Source of the DNA: a virus
IMG/VR virus record: IMGVR_UViG_3300005731_000099
Location: 1 to 36,850 of that record
DNA: 36,850 bases
Direction: 5' to 3' (one strand)
Shown here piece by piece: positions 1 through 7,069 of the stretch. Positions within the stretch are counted from its first letter, which is position 1, and every line of letters begins with the position of its first letter. A model generated the notes under the pieces. That model was not told where the DNA came from. It searched no databases and saw nothing but the letters and a program-made list of their open reading frames with translations. A program made the translations under genes and the position numbers.

Positions 1-54
1 GGCAAAGCTGGAATGCACGACTCTATGGTGGTGGTGTTTGATGGTAGAACTTAG
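1..54 (+). CDS. C-terminal end of phage Dam-type DNA adenine methyltransferase (partial)
   Basis: The window opens in frame with 17 codons ending in TAG. The peptide contains GMHDSMVVVF, which resembles the C-terminal strand of phage N-6-adenine methyltransferases (family pattern G..SM.VVF). The start of such a gene lies at the other end of the window (36740-36850), so both pieces are probably one gene cut by linearisation of a circular or permuted genome. Together they give 54 residues, while the family is usually about 150-200 residues, so roughly 300-400 bases would be missing between the ends. The catalytic DPPY-type motif would lie in that missing part. An alternative is two different methyltransferase genes. 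Confidence 0.7.
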   Translation, partial: GKAGMHDSMVVVFDGRT

Positions 55-62
55 CATTGTTT

Positions 63-110
63 ACAACTAAAATATAGACAGCGTTTTAATGATTTTTATA
101 ATTCGTTATC
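63..110 (+). repeat. attC-like palindromic element E1, downstream of the methyltransferase
   Basis: This element starts about 10 bases after the methyltransferase stop. It has AAC at 65-67, a spacer, a left arm at 74-82 (ATAGACAGC), a loop containing CGTTTTAATG (82-91), a degenerate right arm at 91-99, and GTTA at 105-108. Bases 65-91 are an exact 27-base copy, on the opposite strand, of 20897-20923 (element E2). The loop sequence recurs in element E3 at 36684-36693. The plan resembles an integron attC site, but that reading is an inference. A decayed terminator is the simpler alternative. Confidence 0.5.
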
Positions 111-117
111 GTATGTT

Positions 118-294
118 ATGACCAGAGAGCAAAGCAAACTACTAAAGCTAATAGAACGCACTCCCTATTTTATAAGCGTAGAGAATGACGTGATTAACAT
201 TAGGTGGTTAGAGTTTGACACAGCTAGGAAGTGTAAAGCGTTAAGGAAGTTGATGAGGGATTATAAGTATAGAGTGCAAATGTCAATCGAATAG
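118..294 (+). CDS. Hypothetical protein, 58 aa
   Basis: This is an ATG-to-TAG open frame of 58 codons beginning MTREQSKLLK. It is rich in Lys, Arg and Glu, predicted helical at its C-terminal half, and has no membrane segment. It starts just after palindromic element E1. Its last 12 bases overlap the end of the convergent nuclease gene on the minus strand. I do not recognise a family. Position and codon pattern favour a real small early gene. Confidence 0.5.
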   Translation: MTREQSKLLKLIERTPYFISVENDVINIRWLEFDTARKCKALRKLMRDYKYRVQMSIE

Positions 295-564
295 AACAGA
301 CAAAGCAGATTCTAAGCTATTCACTACATGGTAAGTACCACCACGCCACTCATCTTTAAATTTCTGTTCTCCTGGTGTTAGCTTCTGTTTACTCGGTGGT
401 TGGTTGCCGTCTTTAATCTCCATGATATACGTCACTCCTTTATATCCGACTAGAATATCAAAGCAGTTTTTAAGCTGTGAGGTTATTAATACGGATGCGC
501 CTACTCTTCTAAGTCCGTTTACTATCTCATTTTGGTTAGCGTCTACTCTTGCTGCTCTTCTCAT
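283..564 (-). CDS. VRR-NUC-like PD-(D/E)XK nuclease, 93 aa
   Basis: This small protein carries the core of the PD-(D/E)XK nuclease fold: an early Glu (E13), D36 in CFDILVGY, and E49-x-K51 in the following strand (IMEIKDG). It matches the short phage VRR-NUC or resolvase-like proteins of about 90-100 residues. Such enzymes are thought to cut branched DNA during replication, recombination or packaging. That role is family knowledge and is not shown here. A host-type promoter (569-599, minus strand) ends almost at the ATG, so the message may be leaderless. The gene is transcribed toward the window start, against its neighbours. Confidence 0.75.
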   Translation of the reverse strand: MRRAARVDANQNEIVNGLRRVGASVLITSQLKNCFDILVGYKGVTYIMEIKDGNQPPSKQKLTPGEQKFKDEWRGGTYHVVNSLESALSVLFD

Positions 565-568
565 GGGC

Positions 569-599
569 GGAATATAATGAAAAAATAATTAATATCCAA
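569..599 (-). promoter_or_regulatory. Bacteroidota-type promoter for the VRR-NUC gene
   Basis: On the minus strand, TTGG (599-596) is followed after exactly 19 bases by TATATTCC (576-569). This is close to the Bacteroidota housekeeping form TTTG-N19-TAnnTTTG. The predicted start of transcription falls on or beside the ATG at 564. Confidence 0.5.
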
Positions 600-623
600 T
601 AGTGTTAATTAAAAAAATAGTAT

Positions 624-631
624 TATATTTG
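624..631 (+). promoter_or_regulatory. Candidate -7 element (TATATTTG) for the 655 gene
   Basis: TATATTTG matches the Bacteroidota -7 consensus TAnnTTTG exactly. No clear -33 TTTG is visible at the usual distance. The 20-odd base leader that follows contains ACATTAAAAC (637-646), which is repeated before the gene at 35726. Confidence 0.45.
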
Positions 632-654
632 ACTAAACATTAAAACAAAGAACA

Positions 655-873
655 ATGGAATATTTAGAAAGAAAGATTTTAAGACTACAAGCGGCAATGA
701 ATAAAGCGTTTAGAGACGACCCAACGGATATTATAATTCCTGATGACTTGCAACACTTAGCAGACTTAAAAAAGGAACTGCAAGATGTAGAGATAGAATT
801 AATAATTAAGGTTAACGAGTTGGAGGGTATTTATCTTTATGGCGAGGACAGACCTAAGAATAAGTTTATGTAA
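655..873 (+). CDS. Hypothetical protein, 72 aa, early
   Basis: This is a charged, mostly helical small protein with alternating hydrophobic residues (EYLERKILRLQAAMNKAF and ELIIKVNELEG), compatible with a short coiled coil. No family is recognised. The start is set by ATG at 655, behind a TATATTTG promoter element and an A-rich leader without a Shine-Dalgarno sequence. It is the first gene of a long plus-strand run of overlapping early/middle genes. The next ATG overlaps its stop (TAATG). Confidence 0.65.
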   Translation: MEYLERKILRLQAAMNKAFRDDPTDIIIPDDLQHLADLKKELQDVEIELIIKVNELEGIYLYGEDRPKNKFM

Positions 874-1025
874 TGGGATTAAGTAAGTTACTATTCATGT
901 CAGTACGTGAGCATGAAGCACAATTAACTGACTATCAATTAGAATTAATTAATAAAATAAAAGAAGATGAACAACTCAGAGAGATTAAACCAGCTGTACA
1001 AAAAGTACGAACTGACAAAAGATGA
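873..1025 (+). CDS. Hypothetical small protein, 50 aa
   Basis: This frame starts at an ATG that shares a base with the preceding stop codon, an arrangement typical of translational coupling. It encodes MGLSKLLFMSVREHEAQLTD and then a charged helical tail ending KVRTDKR. It overlaps the next gene by 59 bases, which is more than other neighbours here, so it could be spurious. No family is recognised. Confidence 0.4.
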   Translation: MGLSKLLFMSVREHEAQLTDYQLELINKIKEDEQLREIKPAVQKVRTDKR

Positions 1026-1491
1026 TTATTTTAAGCATAAGTTTTATACGATCATAACAAGATCAGGCATTGATAAGATACAAGCTAAAGAGAATATTAA
1101 GATAGAGTACGATATCTGCAAAGCAAGTGAGGACAACAAGTATATTATTATACAAGCTTTTGCAAGTCATGGCGATAGAACTATTCAAACCTTTGGAGAG
1201 TCAAGCCCTAGCAATACAACAAATAGTTATCCAGTAGCGATGGCAGAGAAAAGAGCAATGAGTCGTGCCGTTCTTAAGTTAGCAGGTTTTTATGAGTTAG
1301 GCGCTTTCGGAGAAGATGAGAGCGATGAGTTTGATAAAAATAAAAAGCCATTCCTAACTAAGAAGCACAGAGACTACGAGAAATTAGTAAACGATTTAAA
1401 ACAGGGGACTCATAGAACGGGTGAATTATTATCTGGATATGAGATGAGTGATGAACTTAGAGAAGAACTAGAGGAGGTAGCTAATGGTTAA
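967..1491 (+). CDS. Possible single-strand annealing (ERF/Rad52-like) protein, 174 aa
   Basis: The protein has a beta-rich N-terminal half (IKIEYDICKAS, KYIIIQAFASHGDRTIQTFGE) and a conserved segment at residues 89-109 (PVAMAEKRAMSRAVLKLAGF). Such A-E-K-R-A-x-x-R-A-x-L segments occur in phage annealing proteins of the ERF/Rad52/DdrA type and in related Bacteroidota phage proteins. The C-terminal third is acidic. In phages these proteins anneal single strands during recombination-dependent replication. Assignment from one motif is tentative, and conserved hypothetical protein is the safe label. It overlaps the DnaA-like gene by 8 bases. Confidence 0.5.
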   Translation: MNNSERLNQLYKKYELTKDDYFKHKFYTIITRSGIDKIQAKENIKIEYDICKASEDNKYIIIQAFASHGDRTIQTFGESSPSNTTNSYPVAMAEKRAMSRAVLKLAGFYELGAFGEDESDEFDKNKKPFLTKKHRDYEKLVNDLKQGTHRTGELLSGYEMSDELREELEEVANG

Positions 1492-1858
1492 TGCAGTAAC
1501 ATACGTGGGGTTAGATATTAAGGCTAGGGATAGAGCAGTTAACAGAAGCAGGACGCTATCTGATTGGCGTAAAATCTTAAAGGATTACGGAACAAAGAAA
1601 GGGATGAATATAGACAGCTTATTATCTATGCATCCTATACCTAAAAAAGGGGATAGAGTTAGAGAGTATGTTTATGTTAGGCAGTCTCTATGGCACATAC
1701 TAAACAAGACTTACGGGTTTAGTTTAGTTAAGATTGCTGATGCTTTTAACAAGAATCACGCTACAATAATTAACGGAGTTAAGGCTGTTGATAACGCTTT
1801 AGACGGATTCAATCCAGAACTTAGAGAGATTTACGATAATTTTATAAAGGAGATATGA
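1484..1858 (+). CDS. DnaA domain IV-like helix-turn-helix protein, 124 aa
   Basis: Residues about 61-105 (YVYVRQSLWHIL, then SLVKIADAFNKNHATIINGV) follow the helix-turn-helix and signature helix of DnaA domain IV, where RQIAMYL, S..EIG..FG.RDHTTV is the usual pattern. The basic residue and His-Ala-Thr triad of the recognition helix is kept. There is no AAA+ domain, so it may bind DNA at a replication site or act as a regulator but cannot itself be a full initiator. It sits in an overlapping early gene run. Binding specificity is unknown. Confidence 0.65.
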   Translation: MVNAVTYVGLDIKARDRAVNRSRTLSDWRKILKDYGTKKGMNIDSLLSMHPIPKKGDRVREYVYVRQSLWHILNKTYGFSLVKIADAFNKNHATIINGVKAVDNALDGFNPELREIYDNFIKEI

Positions 1859-2082
1859 GAGCAGAAGAGAAAGCAAAAGAGTTAGTTGAAAGGTTTATCT
1901 ATAATGAGGGCTTTGGCATAACCGAAGATAGTGGGGTGATAGGTATAAATAAATATCATCAAGCCAAACAATGCGCTTTAATTTGTATTGATGAAATGGA
2001 GTCAGATGTTTCAGAGCATTATTATAACAACCGAATAAGAGATTACTATAACGATTTAAGAAGAGAAATTGAGAAACTATGA
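1855..2082 (+). CDS. Conserved small Bacteroidota phage protein, 75 aa
   Basis: This acidic helical protein begins MRAEEKAKELVERF, has CALICIDEM in the middle and ends YYNDLRREIEKL. The layout K-A-K-E-L-V ... A-L-I-C-I-D-E ... E-I-E-K-L is one I associate with small uncharacterised proteins that are very common in flavobacterial phages. Function is unknown. ATGA overlap with the DnaA-like gene indicates coupled translation. Confidence 0.65.
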   Translation: MRAEEKAKELVERFIYNEGFGITEDSGVIGINKYHQAKQCALICIDEMESDVSEHYYNNRIRDYYNDLRREIEKL

Positions 2083-2213
2083 GAGCAAAGTATAAAGGGG
2101 AATTAGTGTATATTAAATACGAGCCTAAAGAGCATGACTATGCGTTAGTGAGTTATAATAAAGACTTTAGTAAGCGGTTTAAGGTTAATAAGAGTGAGTT
2201 AAAAGGGATATAA
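2079..2213 (+). CDS. Hypothetical small protein, 44 aa
   Basis: This is an ATGA-overlapped frame encoding a basic, beta-rich peptide (KYKGELVYIKYEP, YALVSYNKDF, RFKVNKSELKGI). The alternating pattern could form a tiny SH3-like or beta-barrel fold, but this is only an impression. Tight coupling to the upstream stop supports translation. Confidence 0.5.
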   Translation: MRAKYKGELVYIKYEPKEHDYALVSYNKDFSKRFKVNKSELKGI

Positions 2214-2264
2214 AGTTATTAACATTTGCAACCTATTTAAAAAATAAGCGTTATATTGCCACAC

Positions 2265-2792
2265 ATGAGTCCACAAGAGGCGGTACAAGAAGTAATTACA
2301 GATGACACATGGTTAAAGCTGTGTAATAAGTGGACGACTAGAGACGGGCAAACACATTTTGCAGGGGATTTATACGGGGAGTTTTGTTTAACTATGCTAG
2401 AGTACGATCCTAAAAAGATTCAATCTATGCTAGATAATGCTAAAGACATGAGCCATCCACTAGATTTAGTGCGCTTGTGTTGTTTCTCTGTTCTTAATCG
2501 AATGTGGAATAGTAGCACTAGCCCTTTTTATAGGAAGTATAGAAAGCATTTTGTAATAGATAGGCTAAGTTATGAAGCGGAGTTTTTAGATGAGCCGATA
2601 GACATTGAGACGTTTCTAGTAAGTTACAATAAGGTCAAACAAGATGCACCACGATTAGAAGTATTAATGACTAGGTTGTATGCAGAGTTAGGAAGTTTTA
2701 GAGCCATTGAAAGAGAGGTAGGTATTAACCATCAAACAGCATTTAGATATGTTAGAAAGTTTAGAGATAGATTTAACTCCAGCGATTATTAG
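2265..2792 (+). CDS. Sigma-70-like transcription factor, 175 aa
   Basis: The N-terminal half (FAGDLYGEFCLTMLEYD, residues 32-48, followed by helices to SPFYRKYRK) resembles the region 2 helices of ECF-type sigma factors. Residues about 142-170 (GSFRAIEREVGINHQTAFRY) form a region 4-like helix-turn-helix. Its length suits a minimal sigma factor. I infer a role in redirecting host polymerase, perhaps to the repeated late motif upstream of the structural genes. The ATG at 2265 is preferred over a TTG nine bases upstream. TTTG (2225) and TATATTGC (2252-2259) upstream may be a promoter giving a near-leaderless message. A small terminase-type DNA-binding protein is less likely because a terminase small subunit is present at 4044. 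Confidence 0.6.
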   Translation: MSPQEAVQEVITDDTWLKLCNKWTTRDGQTHFAGDLYGEFCLTMLEYDPKKIQSMLDNAKDMSHPLDLVRLCCFSVLNRMWNSSTSPFYRKYRKHFVIDRLSYEAEFLDEPIDIETFLVSYNKVKQDAPRLEVLMTRLYAELGSFRAIEREVGINHQTAFRYVRKFRDRFNSSDY

Positions 2793-3009
2793 TTACTTCT
2801 GGTTACTCACACCGTTACCAGGATTAGCAATGTACCACGCTAACAGATTAAATCTAAGGAGTTGGATTAAGTTTTTAGTATCTAAATTAGCTTGTAGTCA
2901 TTGCGTTCCTTTTTGGTTAACGATTGGGATATGTTTTAACAGCCCTAACCTATTAGTATTGATATTTATAAATGTAGTATTAACTAAATTAACAATCAGA
3001 TTGACATGA
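2749..3009 (+). CDS. Small membrane protein with CxxC motif, 86 aa
   Basis: Two hydrophobic segments (residues about 12-28 and 52-80) flank a CSHCVPFW motif. Similar short proteins with a Cys-x-x-Cys-x-x-Phe-Trp motif next to membrane helices recur in Bacteroidota phages without known function. The gene overlaps the sigma-like gene by 44 bases in another frame. Possible roles are membrane remodelling or a superinfection block, but nothing here decides this. Confidence 0.6.
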   Translation: MLESLEIDLTPAIISYFWLLTPLPGLAMYHANRLNLRSWIKFLVSKLACSHCVPFWLTIGICFNSPNLLVLIFINVVLTKLTIRLT

Positions 3010-3287
3010 TATTTAATAGGAGATATAAAAGGTTAAGGGAGGATATAAACAAGGCTAGGGCTGAAGATTTGGGTAGTATACTTATGATGCTTGACCCAGT
3101 TATTAAAAAAGGAGACGAGGTGGACGGAATGAAAGTATTGGACGTTGTTGATAGAATCTGTAATGTTTGTGTGGGTGAGCGGTATAATTATGTGAACATA
3201 ACTTATGAACTGATAGTTAAAACAAAAAAGGGCGAACATTATACGCATACCTATATTGCTGAATGTAGACGCATAAAAAAAATATAA
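3006..3287 (+). CDS. Hypothetical protein, 93 aa
   Basis: The basic N-terminus (MIFNRRYKRLREDINKAR) is followed by a compact beta-rich domain (DPVIKKGDEVDGMKVLDVVD ... YVNITYELIVKTKKG). The segment KKGDEV-GMKV resembles small barrel folds in which a loop precedes a strand pair. No family is recognised. ATGA overlap with the membrane protein gene supports the start. Confidence 0.6.
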   Translation: MIFNRRYKRLREDINKARAEDLGSILMMLDPVIKKGDEVDGMKVLDVVDRICNVCVGERYNYVNITYELIVKTKKGEHYTHTYIAECRRIKKI

Positions 3288-3299
3288 AATAGATAAATT

Positions 3300-3398
3300 A
3301 TGAGCGAAGACAACAAAGAAACGGGATTACAATTATTCTTAACATTGGTAAGTATCGGTGTTACTATTTGGGTACTATTTAGCGTGTTTAATTCGTGA
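3300..3398 (+). CDS. Single-pass membrane peptide, 32 aa
   Basis: The frame encodes a short hydrophilic head (MSEDNKETG) and one membrane helix (LQLFLTLVSIGVTIWVLFSV). Its stop overlaps the following GTG start (GTGA), a typical coupling signal. Such tiny membrane peptides are frequent in phage early regions. Function is unknown. Confidence 0.5.
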   Translation: MSEDNKETGLQLFLTLVSIGVTIWVLFSVFNS

Positions 3399-3682
3399 GT
3401 GAATTAGAGGAAATATTATTTAATGATGCTTTAGAAGTAGTGTCTTACGAGTCTATATTAGAGGCTAGAGGGTATAAGTCCAATAGGGTGCAGATAAACT
3501 ACTTCAATAAAGGATGCATTGATGGGATTATTTATGATAATAATTTAGAGTGCTTTACCCATTTAGTATATCCAAAAGGGATAGGCAAAGGCATTACGTT
3601 TGATGATAACAGCACAGAAGCATACTTTGATGATGTTGAATATATCGAAATAGAGATACCACATTTTAACCCGATTAAATGA
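3395..3682 (+). CDS. Hypothetical protein, 95 aa (GTG start)
   Basis: This acidic protein has a likely mixed alpha/beta fold and segments ILEARGYKSNRVQINYF and YIEIEIPHFNPIK. The GTG start is chosen because it overlaps the stop of the membrane peptide and no ATG lies nearby in frame. The family is not recognised. Confidence 0.55.
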   Translation: MSELEEILFNDALEVVSYESILEARGYKSNRVQINYFNKGCIDGIIYDNNLECFTHLVYPKGIGKGITFDDNSTEAYFDDVEYIEIEIPHFNPIK

Positions 3683-3876
3683 GAGAGTTAGCAATAAAGC
3701 ATAAGGATTACATACTACATTGCTTAAAAGAGAATCAATGTAGGAATGGACTAATAAGAACTGAGTTATTCACAGCATACATAGCTGAGACTGGCGCAAA
3801 AGTAAATAAGTCTTGCCCTAGTTGTGTGTTAACAGAAGTATATCCAGCGTATAAAAAGATAATAGATGCTTTATAA
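3679..3876 (+). CDS. Hypothetical protein, 65 aa
   Basis: This small protein has three Cys (HCLKENQC and SCPSCVLTEVY). The CPSC pair could form half a metal site or a disulfide. ATGA overlap with the preceding gene supports the start. No family is recognised. Confidence 0.5.
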   Translation: MRELAIKHKDYILHCLKENQCRNGLIRTELFTAYIAETGAKVNKSCPSCVLTEVYPAYKKIIDAL

Positions 3877-4051
3877 TACGGTAGCAGAACTATACGGATT
3901 TAACCACGTTAAACTAAGAGGGGTTACACCTGATGAACTATTAAGTAAAAGAGTTAAAGAGGTTAAGGATATGTTTAATAGGTCTGTAAAGAGCAGTAAA
4001 TGGTTTTGGACTGATAATGGTTTATGTATTAAAATTATATTGAATGAGTAA
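3866..4051 (+). CDS. Hypothetical protein, 61 aa
   Basis: This helical small protein contains GVTPDELLSKRVKEVKDMF and a Trp-rich end (KWFWTDNGLCIKIILNE). It overlaps both the previous gene (11 bases) and the terminase small subunit gene (8 bases), so it belongs to the same transcription unit. Function is unknown. Confidence 0.5.
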   Translation: MLYNTVAELYGFNHVKLRGVTPDELLSKRVKEVKDMFNRSVKSSKWFWTDNGLCIKIILNE

Positions 4052-4508
4052 CCTAACAGATAAGCAAGAGAAGTTCGCACAGCTAGTAGTTAAACTAGGG
4101 AATCAATCAGAAGCGTATAGACAAGCGTATGACGTTACAGACCCTAAAGCGGATTGGATACCATCTAAGGCTTCACACTTAATAGCTGAGGACAATATTA
4201 AGGCAAGGATTCAAGAGATTAGAGACGGTGCAAAGGCTAGGAATCAAATAGACTTAGATACTATTGTAAGAGGGCTACTAAAGATAGTTGACCAAGCGGA
4301 TGAGGTCTTTGACTTAGCTAACTTAAAGGACGCTTCTAAGGATGAGACTAGACGGTTCTATAGGTTAATGAGTCAGACTAATAACAGTCATAAGATAGCA
4401 GCTTATAAAGAGATAGCTAGGTTATTGAAGCTAGATGATCCTGAAGCGGATAAAGGAGGTACTACTAATGTGACTAACTTTTACTTTAACGAAAAGAGTA
4501 ATGATTAA
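4044..4508 (+). CDS. terS: Terminase small subunit, 154 aa
   Basis: The N-terminus follows the Terminase_2 pattern: LTDKQEKFAQLVVKLGNQSEAYRQAY, then a helix ending ASHLIAEDNIKARIQEIRD. This is the DNA-binding helix-turn-helix of phage small terminase subunits. The middle is helical and likely mediates ring assembly, and the C-terminus (TNVTNFYFNEKSND) may contact the large subunit. It recognises the packaging site on phage DNA. Unusually, the large subunit gene lies almost 4 kb downstream, beyond a sugar-transferase island. My certainty about the family is high. Confidence 0.85.
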   Translation: MSNLTDKQEKFAQLVVKLGNQSEAYRQAYDVTDPKADWIPSKASHLIAEDNIKARIQEIRDGAKARNQIDLDTIVRGLLKIVDQADEVFDLANLKDASKDETRRFYRLMSQTNNSHKIAAYKEIARLLKLDDPEADKGGTTNVTNFYFNEKSND

Positions 4509-4641
4509 AATATTTACACAGCCCTTACTAATTGTGGTAGGGATGCCATTTATAGTATTAGGATTTATAGGCAGGATAATGTATGAAGCTATAGAGTTCG
4601 GTATTGAACTTGCTAATGACTTTTTTGAAAGATATGATTAA
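4501..4641 (+). CDS. Small membrane protein, 46 aa
   Basis: The frame encodes MIKIFTQPLLIVVGMPFIVL and a following amphipathic acidic tail (YEAIEFGIELANDFFERYD), so one membrane helix is expected at residues 8-25. It overlaps the terminase small subunit gene by 8 bases and the next glycosyltransferase gene by 8 bases, which supports translation. Function is unknown. Confidence 0.5.
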   Translation: MIKIFTQPLLIVVGMPFIVLGFIGRIMYEAIEFGIELANDFFERYD

Positions 4642-5662
4642 AATACTATACGTAGGGTATCAAGGTAGCGGTATATTTAACTATAGACTAATGCCACATA
4701 ATTACTTAGACCCTAATAAGTTTGAAGTACACCATACGCCAATGATAGATACTGGTAAGGACTTAACAGAGGATTTAAAGCCATACGACATAGTAGTATT
4801 TAACAGACTCGTAGCATCTCACAAAGGTAAGGACTATACAGATAAGACTATAAACGAGATTAAGGCAGCAGGGTGTAAGCTGGTTATTGATGTAGATGAT
4901 TACTGGCAGTTACCAAAGTACCACGACTTGCACAAGGAATACGAAAAGAGTTTCAGAATACGTATGGTTAAATGTCTTAGGGCTGCAGATATTGTCCTAT
5001 GCGCTACTCCTTTTTTAAGGGATAAGGTATTACCATACAATAAGAACGTCCATGTAATTAAGAACTGCGTAGATTATAGGGATAGGCAATGGACGTGGAG
5101 TGACACTAAAACACCAAGCGATAAGTTAAGGGTAGGCTATACGGGTGCAGCACACCACTTAAAAGACATTCAAAGTATAGCGGATGACTTTAAACAGATA
5201 GCTAAGTTAGACGTTGAATTGAATTATTACGGATTTGCACACCACAAAGAAGCGTATGAGATGTGTAAGATAATGTCTGATAACGGCAATAACAAAAACT
5301 TTGATGCGTACCCTAGTTTAACTGCTGAATGTTACGGTGCTTTTTATACTAGGATAGATGTACTAATAGCACCACTATTTAAGGATGAGTTTACTAGGTG
5401 TAAGTCTGAATTGAAAGCTGTTGAAGCTGGTTATAATAGATGTGCGTTTGTAGGTTCTAATCAAGAGCCTTATACTTACTTATGTAATGAGTACAATAGC
5501 CATTTAGTTAATCCTGGAGAGTGGGCAGATGCTATAAGTGATTTAATGAATGAGGATAGACGTAAGGAGTTAGCAGGTAATTTATTTGCAGATGTGAGTA
5601 AGGAGTATGATTTAGATAATGAGGTAGGTAAACGTGCAAGACTTTATGAAGAGTTATTATGA
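4634..5662 (+). CDS. GT4-like glycosyltransferase, 342 aa
   Basis: The protein has the two Rossmann-like halves of a GT-B enzyme. The N-terminal half begins MIKILYVGYQGSG and contains LVIDVDDYW and DIVLCATPFLRDKVL. The C-terminal half begins LRVGYTGAAHHLKD and includes SELKAVEAGYNRCAFVGSN, where the family's nucleotide-sugar-binding E-x7-E region lies, and the family-typical NPGEWADAISDLM. It probably transfers a sugar from a nucleotide donor. ATG at 4634 is preferred over an upstream TTG (4604) because the Rossmann strand begins at once. Acceptor is unknown: virion protein, DNA or host glycan. Confidence 0.75.
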   Translation: MIKILYVGYQGSGIFNYRLMPHNYLDPNKFEVHHTPMIDTGKDLTEDLKPYDIVVFNRLVASHKGKDYTDKTINEIKAAGCKLVIDVDDYWQLPKYHDLHKEYEKSFRIRMVKCLRAADIVLCATPFLRDKVLPYNKNVHVIKNCVDYRDRQWTWSDTKTPSDKLRVGYTGAAHHLKDIQSIADDFKQIAKLDVELNYYGFAHHKEAYEMCKIMSDNGNNKNFDAYPSLTAECYGAFYTRIDVLIAPLFKDEFTRCKSELKAVEAGYNRCAFVGSNQEPYTYLCNEYNSHLVNPGEWADAISDLMNEDRRKELAGNLFADVSKEYDLDNEVGKRARLYEELL

Positions 5663-5813
5663 TTTAGAGCAGATGTATCCCGTAGTAGAGTATCATAATT
5701 TAACTCAACGATTCCTGCTAACTAACATCCCTTACTTTATGATTGAGGGCGTTATAATGTACGGTGGTTATAATCTACACAAATACGACTTAGGTAAAAT
5801 ATATTTAAATTAA
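5646..5813 (+). CDS. Hypothetical protein, 55 aa
   Basis: This Tyr-rich small protein (MKSYYDLEQMYPVVEYHNL, PYFMIEGVIMYGGYNL) lies between two glycosyltransferase genes. It overlaps the former by 17 bases, and its stop shares a base with the next ATG (TAATG). No family is recognised. It may be an accessory of the glycosylation island. Confidence 0.5.
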   Translation: MKSYYDLEQMYPVVEYHNLTQRFLLTNIPYFMIEGVIMYGGYNLHKYDLGKIYLN

Positions 5814-6520
5814 TGAGAACAGCAGTAATACTAAATACTATAAACAGATTCCACCATACTAAAGTAGCTTTAGATGTAACCTTGAATAATGCAGGTGCAG
5901 ACTTTGATTTATTCTGGTGGGATAATGGAAGCTCTAACGATAGGATAAAAGACTTAATTAAGGGATTCAATCCTGTATGGAGTTGTGAGGCTGCTAAGAA
6001 TGTAGGTAATCCACCAGCTTACAATGTCATGCTAAGACTTGTTAAGGAGCAAGAGTATGATTATGTAGTAGTGATTGGATCAGATTTAATGCTACCTAAT
6101 AATTGGTTAGCGTTGTATAAGCAGGTACATGAGCTATCAGGCAATAAGGGATTACTTGGTTATGATTGGGGGTTACTTCAAGATGATAAAAGCGTGGCAT
6201 CATTCAACGGTTTTGAGTTGTTTAAATGTCCCTTTGTATTTGGCACGTGGTTCTTTAGTTCTGAGCTATTAGATACGGTTGGTTACTTTAATGAAGCGTA
6301 TAAGATGTACGGAAAATGGGATAGTGATTTTAATTACAGAATAACTAAGAGCGGGATAGATAGTTATTACTTACCTGTTAGATGTTTACACTTAGTAGAT
6401 AGTAATGAGCGCACGTCTGAGTATAGAGCGTTTAAGGATAGGAACTTGAAGGCTAACGAGGAGGTGTATAAAAAGCAGATAGAATTGTATGAGTTAAATA
6501 ATAATTACTATATTGCATAA
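5813..6520 (+). CDS. GT2-like (GT-A fold) glycosyltransferase, 235 aa
   Basis: The N-terminal strand MRTAVILNTINR is followed by DNGSS (37-41), typical of family 2 nucleotide-sugar binding. The metal-binding DxD position reads GSD (89-91), as in some GT2 enzymes. WDSDFNYR (169-176) sits where the catalytic E/D-D motif is expected, with H193 nearby in the usual CLHL segment. It is predicted cytoplasmic, with no membrane helices. Together with the flanking GT4 and GT9 genes it could build a short glycan. The acceptor cannot be read from sequence. Confidence 0.75.
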   Translation: MRTAVILNTINRFHHTKVALDVTLNNAGADFDLFWWDNGSSNDRIKDLIKGFNPVWSCEAAKNVGNPPAYNVMLRLVKEQEYDYVVVIGSDLMLPNNWLALYKQVHELSGNKGLLGYDWGLLQDDKSVASFNGFELFKCPFVFGTWFFSSELLDTVGYFNEAYKMYGKWDSDFNYRITKSGIDSYYLPVRCLHLVDSNERTSEYRAFKDRNLKANEEVYKKQIELYELNNNYYIA

Positions 6521-6528
6521 AAAAAGAC

Positions 6529-6927
6529 ATGAACAAAGCAGAAGAATTAATAGATCAAGCGTTGAGCCACATTGATAAAAATGAGTTATCTCAAGCGTAC
6601 GGAAAAGTCCTGTCACTAAAAGAATCCCTCACACCGCAACCCGAAAGCGAATTAAAACGCCTTTACTTGTGGCTAATGGATGAGAACAGAGAGAAAGCAA
6701 ACACGGCTTTTACTTCTGGAGAGTTGAGGAATGTAGCGAGGGAGATTGAGTATAGGCTAGGTAAGCAATCCGAAAGTGAATTGATTGAGTTTCTTGAAAA
6801 GAATAATATGCAGTCATTAATGGGGTATTACGGACACGCTAAAGCACTTATATTTAATGATCCTATTCTTAAAGTTTTAACTAAATTCAGAGAACACCAA
6901 CAAACCAAGACAGATGAAACTAATTAA
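6529..6927 (+). CDS. Hypothetical helical protein, 132 aa
   Basis: This is an all-helical, acidic protein (EELIDQALSHIDKNELSQAY; LIEFLEKNNMQSLMGYY). Its C-terminal QQTKTDET and underlying DNA are repeated at the end of the 35860 gene product. Both copies lead into a gene starting with ATGAAAC inside the repeat. Function is unknown. Confidence 0.6.
   Translation: MNKAEELIDQALSHIDKNELSQAYGKVLSLKESLTPQPESELKRLYLWLMDENREKANTAFTSGELRNVAREIEYRLGKQSESELIEFLEKNNMQSLMGYYGHAKALIFNDPILKVLTKFREHQQTKTDETN
6898..6920 (+). repeat. 23-base direct repeat, copy 1 (copy 2 at 36247-36269)
   Basis: The 23 bases are identical to 36247-36269. In both places they encode QQTKTDET at the C-terminus of one gene and contain the ATGAAAC start of the next. 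This places the same gene junction before two different downstream genes. Confidence 0.7.
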
Positions 6928-7069
6928 GAAATACGAGAAAAACAGATATTTAATATTTGACTTATTGCCATCTATAACAATTATTAAGGATGGTCACGTC
7001 AAAAAAACGACTATGATTTTCATTGCGTGGTTTATTTGGCAAATTGATATTAAACTTAGAGACAGATAA
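6914..7069 (+). CDS. Small protein with one hydrophobic segment, 51 aa
   Basis: The frame encodes a basic N-terminus (MKLIKKYEKNRY) and a hydrophobic stretch (TTMIFIAWFIWQIDI) that may insert in or lie on a membrane. The start lies within the 23-base repeat and overlaps the previous gene by 14 bases. Function is unknown. Confidence 0.45.
   Translation: MKLIKKYEKNRYLIFDLLPSITIIKDGHVKKTTMIFIAWFIWQIDIKLRDR

Noticed and set aside
2749-3009. CxxC membrane protein considered as the holin
   Set aside because: It lies in the early region far from the endolysin, where better holin candidates overlap the amidase gene.
118-4051. Early region searched for integrase, excisionase and CI-like repressor
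   Set aside because: None of the small products shows tyrosine or serine recombinase motifs or a repressor layout, so lysogeny cannot be claimed from this window.
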